Assembly (NCBI RefSeq): GCF_000380165.1
Contig: NZ_KB904654.1
Span: 55,427-119,426, forward strand
Length of the DNA: 64,000 nt
Source: Wenjunlia vitaminophila DSM 41686
Lineage (GTDB): Bacteria; Actinomycetota; Actinomycetes; Streptomycetales; Streptomycetaceae
Direction of reading: 5' to 3'
The notes below the pieces were generated by a model, which saw nothing but the letters and a program-made list of their open reading frames with translations, ran no database searches and had not been told where the DNA came from. Positions within the stretch are counted from its first letter, which is position 1, and the number at the start of each line of letters is the position of its first letter. The position numbers and the translations under genes were made by a program. Shown here piece by piece: positions 16,602 through 24,202 of this stretch.

Positions 16602-17105
16602 CTACTGAAGCCGGGACACCCGCCAGATGGTGAGGACCCCGAGGAGCACCCCGAGGGCCAGGTAGGCGGCGACGTACCGCCAGTCGGGCCGGCTGTCCGA
16701 GCCGCGCTCGGGCATCCCGGGCCAGGTGTGGCGGAGCCGGCGGGCCACCATGATCCCCGAGCCGGCGGAACAAGCGCACAGCAGCAGCCCGAGCATGGCG
16801 ACCACCCGGCCCCCGTCGCCGAACGCCAGCGGGAACGCGAACATCAACGAGCCCAGCACCGCCACGGCACCGATGGGCGCCGCCTCCCAGATCCGCAGGC
16901 GCCGCTCGGGGCGGAGTTCGTGGACGTCCGGGACGTCCGCGGCAGCCATGACGTCGTCCGGTGCCACTCCGGGAATCTCCACGACGCCCGACACCATGAC
17001 GCCTTCGGCCAGGCCTTCGGCTGCGGTCGGGTTGACGGCGGACAGCTCGTCGGGGGCCCGGTCCGGCTCGTCCCCGTAGGTACTGTTCCGAGGGCTGGCC
17101 TCCAT
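16602..17105 (-). CDS. conserved actinobacterial membrane protein, function unknown
   Basis: A 167-residue protein with an acidic, disordered N-terminal half (to about residue 70) and three predicted membrane segments: IWEAAPIGAVAVLGSLMFAF, VVAMLGLLLCACSAGSG and YVAAYLALGVLLGVLTIW. Start ATG 17105 is ten bases after GGAGG; a GTG at 17111 is a possible alternative. It lies between miaA and dapF on the same strand. No catalytic motif is visible and I do not recognise a function. Confidence 0.7.
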   Translation of the reverse strand: MEASPRNSTYGDEPDRAPDELSAVNPTAAEGLAEGVMVSGVVEIPGVAPDDVMAAADVPDVHELRPERRLRIWEAAPIGAVAVLGSLMFAFPLAFGDGGRVVAMLGLLLCACSAGSGIMVARRLRHTWPGMPERGSDSRPDWRYVAAYLALGVLLGVLTIWRVSRLQ

Positions 17106-17236
17106 CGCCACGCGCCCTCCAGCCTCGACATGCGTCGCTCGATCGGGGAACTCGTAGGGGCCGTTCCGCCGCGTCGATGATGGCATGCCGGCGATGACAC
17201 GCACCCCCGGGGGAACGTCCCGTAGCCATCACGTGA

Positions 17237-18166
17237 TCAGGCTGTGACCGCGTGTTCGACCAGGTCGAGAGCCCGCTCGTGGAGCGCCTCGCCCCGGGCC
17301 GACAACCAGTGCACCCGCGGGTCCCGGCGGAACCAGGAGTCCTGTCGGCGGGCGAACCGTTTGGTCGCCCGAACGGTCTCCGTGCGGGCCCCCTCCTCGT
17401 CGCACTCCCCGGCCAGGTGGGCCAGGACCTGTTGGTAGCCGAGCGCCCTGGAGGCGGTGCGGGAACGCCCGCGGCGGAGCCCGAGGCGCACCAGGCCCCG
17501 CACCTCGTCCACCAGACCGGCCTGCCACATCCGGTCCACTCGCGACGCGATGCGCCGGTCAAGTTCCGGGCGGGGCACGTCCACCCCGATCTGGACGGCG
17601 TCGTACACGGCGCTGTGCCCCGGCATGGTGGCGGTGAAGGGCCGGCCGGTGATCTCGATCACCTCCAGGGCCCGCACCACCCGGCGGCCGTTGCTTGGCA
17701 GGATCGCGCCCGCCGCCTCGGGGTCGAGTCCGGCCAGGCGGGAGTGGAGTGCCCCGGATCCGCACTCGGCCAGTTCGGCCTCGAGACGGGCCCGCACGTC
17801 GGGGTCGGTGCCGGGGAACTCCAGCGCGTCGATGGCCCCGCGCACGTACAGCCCGGAGCCCCCCACGAGCACCGGGGTCCGCCCGGTCGCCCGCAACCGG
17901 TCGATCTCCTGCCGGGCGAGGCGCTGGTACTCCGCGACGCTGGCGGTCTCGGTGACGTCCCAGATGTCCAGCAGGTGGTGCGGCACGCCCTGCCGCTCCT
18001 CCTCGGTGAGTTTGGCCGTCCCGATGTCCATGCCGCGGTAGAGCTGCATGGAGTCCGCGTTGATCACCTCTCCTCCCAGCCTCCGGGCGAGCGCCACGGC
18101 CAGGTCGGACTTGCCGGCGGCCGTCGGGCCGACGACCGCGATCACACGGGGGAGGTTGCTGCTCAC
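17237..18166 (-). CDS. miaA: MiaA, tRNA dimethylallyltransferase
   Basis: MiaA transfers a dimethylallyl group from DMAPP to N6 of A37 in tRNAs reading UNN codons, the substrate step for MiaB. The 309-residue protein begins SSNLPRVIAVVGPTAAGKS, with the P-loop GPTAAGKS close to the N-terminus, then STQ-like NADSMQLYRGMDIGTAK and the DIWDVTE segment. Start GTG 18166 follows a GGGGG stretch; the frame is open far upstream, but that part has no family match. miaB lies 2.4 kb upstream on the same strand with a dioxygenase-fold gene between. Confidence 0.95.
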   Translation of the reverse strand: MSSNLPRVIAVVGPTAAGKSDLAVALARRLGGEVINADSMQLYRGMDIGTAKLTEEERQGVPHHLLDIWDVTETASVAEYQRLARQEIDRLRATGRTPVLVGGSGLYVRGAIDALEFPGTDPDVRARLEAELAECGSGALHSRLAGLDPEAAGAILPSNGRRVVRALEVIEITGRPFTATMPGHSAVYDAVQIGVDVPRPELDRRIASRVDRMWQAGLVDEVRGLVRLGLRRGRSRTASRALGYQQVLAHLAGECDEEGARTETVRATKRFARRQDSWFRRDPRVHWLSARGEALHERALDLVEHAVTA

Positions 18167-18383
18167 GCCCCCAGTCTGACAAATCAGCGGTCCTGCCAGG
18201 CGGGCCCCCCGGAGGGCGTCCGGGGCGGGACCGGCGTAGGATGTGGAGAAAAGAGCGATTCGCCCGCTTTTTCTGGCCGCCGGGGTGTGCACGGCGGTTG
18301 CGGAGCCGAGGTTCCGCGATCGCCGCGCACACCCCGGCGCAGTCAGCCCGTTCCCGCGCGGGGCCGTCGGGAGGGCCGAGAGG

Positions 18384-19115
18384 TCAGCTCCACAACGCCA
18401 CGAAGTAACCCACCCCGTACGGCGCGTCCTGGCACAACAGGCGTCCGGTGAGCCGCGCGTCCGCCGCGGCACCCGCCAGCACCTGCCAGGGCGCCCTGCC
18501 GGCTACCTGCAACTCCGCGGCGAGTTCCGCGTCGATCCCGGCGAGCGCCTCGACGTCCGCCGCGGCCAGCGCGGCGGCGACCCGCTCGTCGAACGCCACC
18601 GCGCGGGCGTCCTCGGCCCGGGGCGAACCCGGCTCCCTGCAGGCACTGCCGTCACCCATCACCAGCAGCGCCAGCCGTCCGGGGGGCGCGGCGAGCTCCC
18701 GGCCCACCCGCAGGCACTCGGAGGGGGCGAGCGGCTCACCCACGCCGAGGCCCTCGCAGGGACCGGCCCACCCGCCCCGCTGACCCAGCAACCAGGCGGC
18801 GACCGCGAGCGCGTACGGAAGCCGGCGGGCTCCCCCGGCGGGCTCTGCCACGGTCCCCTCGGCCGGCTCGCCGAGCCGCACCGTCAGGTCGACCCCGAAG
18901 GGGCGGAACGATCCCACGGCGCCCTGGGCGTGCGGTCCGCGTTCGTCCGGCTCCGCCGGGCCGACGACCAGCAGGCGGTCCGGCCGGGCCGCGGCGAGGC
19001 CGGTCAACGCCCGCCCGCAGGCGGCACGGAGCCCGGCGAGTTCCCCGGCGGCCCCGGACGCCACCTCGGGCACGAGCAACGGCGTGGCTGGGCAGACGGC
19101 GGCGGCGACCAGCAT
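18384..19115 (-). CDS. class III extradiol dioxygenase subunit B-like protein
   Basis: A 243-residue protein starting MLVAAAVCPATPLLVPEV. It matches a Streptomyces-conserved family with the LigB / class III extradiol dioxygenase fold, with the LLVVGPAEPDERG and LLVMGDGSAC segments. It starts nine bases after the miaB stop and so is probably in one transcript with miaB. The typical LigB active-site His set is not clearly present, so enzymatic activity is uncertain. It is found in this position in many Streptomyces between miaB and miaA. Confidence 0.8.
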   Translation of the reverse strand: MLVAAAVCPATPLLVPEVASGAAGELAGLRAACGRALTGLAAARPDRLLVVGPAEPDERGPHAQGAVGSFRPFGVDLTVRLGEPAEGTVAEPAGGARRLPYALAVAAWLLGQRGGWAGPCEGLGVGEPLAPSECLRVGRELAAPPGRLALLVMGDGSACREPGSPRAEDARAVAFDERVAAALAAADVEALAGIDAELAAELQVAGRAPWQVLAGAAADARLTGRLLCQDAPYGVGYFVALWS

Positions 19116-19124
19116 CGGTGGCCC

Positions 19125-20627
19125 TCACTCCCCGCAGGGGCCGCAGCCCGGCCCGGCGGCCGGAGGGGCGGCCGGCGCGCCCACGGTGGGCAGGCCCAGC
19201 AGGACGCCCCGGGGCGCGGACGGGGAACCGGTGCGGCGCTGCCACGCGTCGCCCGCCGGGGTGCGGCGCACGGCCAGGACCGGCCCCTCGGCCAACAGGT
19301 GGTGCGGGGCGGCGTAGGTGATCTCCACGGTGACCATGTCCCCGGGCCTGGGCGCACCGGGGCCCGCGCCGGTGTCGTCGGGCCGGGAGAAGTGCACCAG
19401 CCGGTTGTCCGGGGCCCGCCCGGAGAGCCGGTCCCTGGCGTCGTCCTTGCGGCCCTCGCCCTCGGCGACCAGCACCTCGACCGTGCGGCCGACCTGCTTC
19501 TTGTTCTCCTCCCAGGAGATCTCCTCCTGCGTCGCCACCAGCCGTTCGTACCGCTCCTGCACGACCTCCTTGGGCACCTGCCCGTCCATCGTGGCGGCGG
19601 GGGTGCCCGGGCGCTTGGAGTACTGGAACGTGAAGGCCTGCGCGAACCGCGCCTCGCGGACCACGTGCAGGGTCTGCTCGAAGTCCTCCTCGGTCTCACC
19701 GGGGAAGCCGACGATGATGTCGGTGGAGATGGCCGCGTCCGGCATGGCGGCCCGCACCTTCTCGATGATCCCCAGGTAGCGGTCCTGCCGGTAGGAGCGG
19801 CGCATCTCCCTCAGCACCCGGTCCGACCCCGACTGCAACGGCATGTGCAGTTGGTGCATGACGTTCGGGGTCTCGGCCATGGCGGCGATCACGTCGTCGG
19901 TGAAGTCCCTCGGGTGCGGGGAGGTGAAACGGACCCGTTCCAGGCCCTGGACCCGGCCGCAGGCCCGCAGCAGCTTGGAGAACGCCTCGCGGTCGCCGAT
20001 GTCGGAACCGTAGGCGTTGACGTTCTGCCCCAGCAGCGTGACCTCGATGACGCCCTCGGCGACCAGCGCCTGCACCTCGGCGAGGATGTCGCCCGGGCGG
20101 CGGTCCTTCTCCTTGCCCCGCAGCGCGGGGACGATGCAGAAGGTGCAGGTGTTGTTGCACCCCACCGAGATGGCCACCCAGGCCGCGTACGCCGACTCAC
20201 GGCGGGTGGGCAGCGTGGAGGGGAAGGTCTCCAGCGCCTCCAGGATCTCCACCTGCGCCTCGTCGCTGACCCTGGCCCGCTCCAGGAGCGTCGGCAGGTG
20301 CCCGATGTTGTGGGTGCCGAACACCACGTCGACCCAGGGGGCCCGCCGGACGATGGTGTCCCGGTCCTTCTGCGCCAGGCAGCCCCCGACGGCGATCTGC
20401 ATCCCCGGCCGGCCGGACTTGATCGGGGCGAGCCGGCCCAGGTTCCCGTAGAGCCGGTTGTCGGCGTTCTCCCGCACCGCGCAGGTGTTGAACACCACGA
20501 CGTCCGCTTCGTCCTCCACGGACGCGCGCACGTAACCGGCGTCCTCCAGAAGGCCGGAGAGGCGTTCGGAGTCGTGGACGTTCATCTGGCAGCCGTAGGT
20601 GCGGACCGCATAAGTTCTGGCACTCAT
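19125..20627 (-). CDS. miaB: MiaB, tRNA-2-methylthio-N6-dimethylallyladenosine synthase
   Basis: A radical SAM methylthiotransferase that converts i6A37 to ms2i6A37. The 500-residue protein has the UPF0004 domain with auxiliary cluster Cys C13, C49 and C83 ([21 protein letters not shown]), the radical SAM triad C157-x3-C161-x2-C164 (GCNNTCTFC) and a C-terminal TRAM domain ([13 protein letters not shown]). A 45-residue Ala/Pro tail ends in a CGPC motif near the C-terminus. Start ATG 20627 gives [13 protein letters not shown]. The dioxygenase-fold gene follows after nine bases. Confidence 0.96.
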   Translation of the reverse strand: MSARTYAVRTYGCQMNVHDSERLSGLLEDAGYVRASVEDEADVVVFNTCAVRENADNRLYGNLGRLAPIKSGRPGMQIAVGGCLAQKDRDTIVRRAPWVDVVFGTHNIGHLPTLLERARVSDEAQVEILEALETFPSTLPTRRESAYAAWVAISVGCNNTCTFCIVPALRGKEKDRRPGDILAEVQALVAEGVIEVTLLGQNVNAYGSDIGDREAFSKLLRACGRVQGLERVRFTSPHPRDFTDDVIAAMAETPNVMHQLHMPLQSGSDRVLREMRRSYRQDRYLGIIEKVRAAMPDAAISTDIIVGFPGETEEDFEQTLHVVREARFAQAFTFQYSKRPGTPAATMDGQVPKEVVQERYERLVATQEEISWEENKKQVGRTVEVLVAEGEGRKDDARDRLSGRAPDNRLVHFSRPDDTGAGPGAPRPGDMVTVEITYAAPHHLLAEGPVLAVRRTPAGDAWQRRTGSPSAPRGVLLGLPTVGAPAAPPAAGPGCGPCGE

Positions 20628-20721
20628 CTCACGGCACAGGGTACGCGGTGGGGCCCGGGCGCCGCCGCCGTGGCGCCGGGCCGGGCGGGCGCCCGGCCTT
20701 GGAGGGACCGGGCGACCAAGG

Positions 20722-20752
20722 ACCAGGCGGGACCTTTCGGGCAGGCCCTAGG
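20722..20752. repeat. degenerate end of the MITE-like repeat
   Basis: The stretch beginning accaggcggga and ending gcaggccctagg aligns without gaps to the right end of the element at 11100-11280. The first ten and last eleven bases are identical; mismatches cluster in the middle. No matching left end was found, so this looks like a solo or decayed end. It abuts the start of the TAXI gene. Confidence 0.5.
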
Positions 20753-20761
20753 ATGCCGGGC

Positions 20762-21787
20762 ATGGGGCTGACCGAGGAACCGGGGCGACGCTGGCCGCGG
20801 CCACGCGCGCTGGCGCGTTCCCGCCGGGTCCGCTGGACTGCCGTGGTCCTCGTCGTCGCCGGGTTGCTCACCTGGGGGCTGGCGCCGTCCGACGACGCTC
20901 CCTACCCCCGGGGACGGATCTCGTTCTCCACGGGAGTGGGGACCGGGGTGTACGCCCTGTACGGGAAACTGCTCAAGCCCCCCATCGAACGGGAACTGCC
21001 CGGGGTGCGGGTGGATCTGGTGCCGAGCGAGGGCTCGGTGGAGAACGTCCGTCGGGTCGCCACCGGGAAGACCACCCTCACCGTGGCGGCGGCGGACGCG
21101 GTCGCCGCGTACACCGGCCCGGGTCGGGAACGGCTGCGGGCCTGCGCGCGGCTGTACGACGACTACGTGCAGTTGGTGGTCGAGAAGGACTCGCCGGTGC
21201 GCACCGTGGCCGACCTGCGGGGCAGGCGCGTCGGGGTGGGGCAGGCCGAGTCGGGGGTGCGTCTGCTCAGCGAGCGTGTGCTGCGCGCCGCGGGCCTCGA
21301 CCCGCAGCGGGACGTCTCCCCGCGCTACCTGGGGATCGACACGGCCCCCACCGCGCTGCGCCGGGGGGAGCTGGACGCGTTCTTCTGGTCGGGTGGGCTG
21401 CCCACGGCACGGCTCGCCCGGTACAGCGAGGAGTTCGAGTTGCGTCTGGTGCCACTGGGACACCTGGTGGAGGCGATGCGCGAGCAGGGCGGCCCCGAGG
21501 GCGGGAGCTACTACCGACAGGCGACGATCCCCCGCGACGCCTACCCGGAGATGGTCCAGCGGGACGCCGTGGTTTCGACCATATCCGTGCCGAACCTGCT
21601 GGTCACCACCGATCAGACGGACCCGGCGCTGATGGAGCGACTGACCCGCGCGGTGATCGACAACCGGGACGAGATCGGCAACAAGGTCCACGCCGCCCAA
21701 CAACTCGACCTGCGCACCGCCATATACACCGCGCCACTTCCCCTGCACGAAGGGTCGGAACGCTACTACCGTTCGGTTAAGCCGTAG
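20762..21787 (+). CDS. TAXI-family solute-binding protein, membrane-anchored, no partner permease nearby
   Basis: A 341-residue TAXI-type (TRAP-associated extracytoplasmic) binding protein. It has a basic N-terminus, one membrane segment (residues about 27-42, TAVVLVVAGLLTWGL) and then the signature ISFSTGVGTGVYALYG, SEGSVENVRRVATG and RGRRVGVGQAESG. TAXI proteins bind glutamate/glutamine or other carboxylates. No TRAP DctQM permease lies nearby, which suggests a sensory or accessory role. Start ATG 20762 gives MGLTEEPGRR; ATG 20753 is possible, and neither has a clear ribosome binding site. The receptor kinase gene follows on the same strand after 187 bases. Confidence 0.8.
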   Translation: MGLTEEPGRRWPRPRALARSRRVRWTAVVLVVAGLLTWGLAPSDDAPYPRGRISFSTGVGTGVYALYGKLLKPPIERELPGVRVDLVPSEGSVENVRRVATGKTTLTVAAADAVAAYTGPGRERLRACARLYDDYVQLVVEKDSPVRTVADLRGRRVGVGQAESGVRLLSERVLRAAGLDPQRDVSPRYLGIDTAPTALRRGELDAFFWSGGLPTARLARYSEEFELRLVPLGHLVEAMREQGGPEGGSYYRQATIPRDAYPEMVQRDAVVSTISVPNLLVTTDQTDPALMERLTRAVIDNRDEIGNKVHAAQQLDLRTAIYTAPLPLHEGSERYYRSVKP

Positions 21788-21974
21788 GACGGCTGGGGGC
21801 CTCGCACACACGACGACACTCCCTCCCCGCGATCCGCCGTTCACCGCACGGTCGACCACCGGCACGCTGTCCGTGCCCGCGGCCCGTGCTCTGGGCACGG
21901 ATCCTCGATGTCGTGCTCCATTGACGTTCCGCCCCCTAACCTGATCGCCGACGACTCTTGCAGGGGGCACTGGA

Positions 21975-23942
21975 ATGGGAACCGGGGATCCGACGCCTGG
22001 GAGTGGACCGCGACGAGGGGAGGGCACCGGTGCCCCACACACCCTCGTGGACCGTCGCTACGAGCTGCAACGCGAGCTCGGCCGCGGGGGCATGGGGGTG
22101 GTCTGGGAGGCCAGGGACACCCGGTTGAACCGCCAGGTGGCCATCAAGGAGCTGCTCTTCCGCAACGCGATGGACCCGGAAACCCAGGCCCAGTGGGTAC
22201 AGCGGGCCCGCCGCGAGGCCCAGGCCATCGCCCGGATCGGCCATGAGCACGTGGTCTCCGTCCATGACGTGATCGAGTCCGACGGCCAGGTGTGGATCGT
22301 GATGGAGCAGGTCAACCCCCGCTCCCTGGCGGACCTGCTGCGGGACCACGAACGGCTGCCGGTGGGCGACACCGCCAGGATCGGGCTGCAGGTGCTGCGC
22401 GGGCTCCGCGCGGTACACGCCGCCGGGGTGCTGCACCGGGACGTCAAACCGCACAACGTGCTGTTCCGCAAGGACGCGCGGGCGGTGCTGATGGACTTCG
22501 GCATCGCCACTTTCGAGGGTGCGGCGCAGGTGACCAGACGTCACGAGACGGTGGGCACCCCGCAGTACCTGCCGCCGGAGCTGGCCACACCCTGGGGCGG
22601 CCAGCAGCGCTCCGCGACACCGGCCTCCGACCTGTGGTCGTTCGGGGTCACCCTGTACGAGACGGTGGAGGGTCGGGCTCCGTTCCGCGGCCCGACGCCC
22701 TTCGAGGTGCTGGAGGCGGTGCGGGAGTCGGCCCTGCCGGAGATGCAGTACGCCGGACCCCTGCGTCCGCTGATCGAGGGCCTTCTGGTCAAGGACCCGG
22801 AACAGCGCATGACCGCGGCCCGCGCCGAGGAACTGCTCCAGCACATCGCCCAGGAGACGCCGAGCCACGGCGGGCTCTCCCACCAGGGGCCGTACGGGCC
22901 GGGCCGGGCCGGCGGCGGGCAGGGGGCCGACGGCCCGGACGGACCCCACGGACCCGCTGGGGGCGCCGGGGAGCAGGGGAACGCGACGCGGCTCGTCGGC
23001 CGGTTCTCCCGGTTGCGGCCGCCCCGTTCCGGGGGCGTGGACGGCGACGGGGCCGACCGCCGGCGCCGCACCCGGCGCTCCGCACTCGTCGGGGGGGTGG
23101 CGTTGGCGGTGCTGCTGGGCGTGGGCTGGTACGCCATGGACGGCTGGGACTCCGAGGACACCCCGTCGCTCCAGGACTCCGCCACGTACCGCGAGGCCCG
23201 CAAACGCGGCTACCTCGCCATCGGCGTCAAGTCGGACCAGCCGGGGTTGAGCGAGGTGGTGAACGAGGAGAAGGAGACCTACCGCGGTTTCGACATCGAG
23301 ATCGCCAAGGCCGTCGCCGAGTACCTGGGGTTCGAGAAGATCCAGTTCCAGACGGTGAACACCGCCAGTCGGGAGTACCGCCTGCGCAAGGGGGACGTGG
23401 ACCTCATCGTGGCCAGTTACAGCATCACCCCGGAGCGCAAGGAGCAGGTGGACTTCGCCGGCCCGTACAACTACGCGGGTCAGGACTTCCTGGTCCGCAA
23501 GGACGCCGAGGAGATCGACGGGCGGGAGGACCTCGACGGCAAGAAGGTCTGCACCGTGGACAAGTCCACGCCGGTGGCGGGGCTCAAGGAGTACGTGCCC
23601 AAGGCGATCCGCACCATGCGCAGCTCGTACGGCAAGTGCGTCCAGGACCTGCTGGCCGGGACGGTTGACGCGGTGAGCACCGACGACATCATCCTGGCCG
23701 GGTACCGCAGCCAGTACGACAAGGAGCTGAAGATCCTCGATGACCAGTTCTCCACCGAGGAGTACGGCATCGGCATAGCCAAGGGCGACGAGGCACTGAA
23801 GAGCGCGGTGTGCGACGCCCTGGCGCAGGTGATCGCGGACGGTGACTGGACGCGGCTCTACCGCGAACACCTCGAGCCGCTGTTCCCCGAGCGGGTGATA
23901 CCGCGTACGCCCACGTTGAAGGAGTGCGACGAAGGCCAGTAG
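21975..23942 (+). CDS. receptor-type Ser/Thr protein kinase with outer GluB-like amino-acid-binding domain
   Basis: A 655-residue fusion. Residues 28-290 form a Hanks-type kinase: glycine loop GRGGMG (36-41), Lys58 in VAIK, HRDVKPHN (154-161), DFG (174-176) and PPE (200-202), an RD-type active kinase. A Gly/Pro-rich linker follows (298-362), then one membrane segment (about 369-387). The outer part (403-640) is an SBP_bac_3 domain with the RGFDIEIAKAVAEYLGF signature, VDFAGPYNYAGQDFLV and two Cys, C526 and C555, at positions equivalent to Cys of GluB. It most likely phosphorylates proteins in response to an extracellular amino acid, by analogy glutamate. ATG 21975 follows AGGGGG. Confidence 0.9.
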   Translation: MGTGDPTPGSGPRRGEGTGAPHTLVDRRYELQRELGRGGMGVVWEARDTRLNRQVAIKELLFRNAMDPETQAQWVQRARREAQAIARIGHEHVVSVHDVIESDGQVWIVMEQVNPRSLADLLRDHERLPVGDTARIGLQVLRGLRAVHAAGVLHRDVKPHNVLFRKDARAVLMDFGIATFEGAAQVTRRHETVGTPQYLPPELATPWGGQQRSATPASDLWSFGVTLYETVEGRAPFRGPTPFEVLEAVRESALPEMQYAGPLRPLIEGLLVKDPEQRMTAARAEELLQHIAQETPSHGGLSHQGPYGPGRAGGGQGADGPDGPHGPAGGAGEQGNATRLVGRFSRLRPPRSGGVDGDGADRRRRTRRSALVGGVALAVLLGVGWYAMDGWDSEDTPSLQDSATYREARKRGYLAIGVKSDQPGLSEVVNEEKETYRGFDIEIAKAVAEYLGFEKIQFQTVNTASREYRLRKGDVDLIVASYSITPERKEQVDFAGPYNYAGQDFLVRKDAEEIDGREDLDGKKVCTVDKSTPVAGLKEYVPKAIRTMRSSYGKCVQDLLAGTVDAVSTDDIILAGYRSQYDKELKILDDQFSTEEYGIGIAKGDEALKSAVCDALAQVIADGDWTRLYREHLEPLFPERVIPRTPTLKECDEGQ

Positions 23943-23956
23943 GCCGCGTCGTCGGA

Positions 23957-23982
23957 CGCCGGCAGGACAGGACCTGCCGGCG
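23957..23982 (+). terminator. terminator after the receptor kinase gene
   Basis: Perfect 10-bp stem cgccggcagg / cctgccggcg around the loop acagga, 15 bases after the kinase stop. It separates the kinase from the radical SAM transcript. Confidence 0.75.
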
Positions 23983-24202
23983 GGTCCCGCGCCCCTGTCG
24001 TCCGGGTGGGTGGACGGCGGTTGCCCGGCATCGGTGCCCCGGTGTCGACCCCGGCGCGGTGGACCCCCTTTGCGCCCCATGCCGCCACCTGTCCAATTTA
24101 TGACTTGTACCTGCCAGACCCAGGCCTCACTGTCGTGATCGAATTCTGCTCTGCCGCTCCTCCCCCGCACGGTTCCAGCCGCTCCCTGCCTCGGAGGAAA
24201 CC

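Noticed and set aside
18243..20771. Long plus-strand open frame (about 840 codons) across miaB and the dioxygenase-fold gene
   Set aside because: It spans two well-supported minus-strand genes and encodes repetitive Gly/Arg/His-rich sequence without domains.
23943..24202. Possible precursor peptide gene upstream of the radical SAM gene
   Set aside because: No short frame with a good ribosome binding site and a leader/core-like composition was found in the gap; the region looks like terminator plus promoter.
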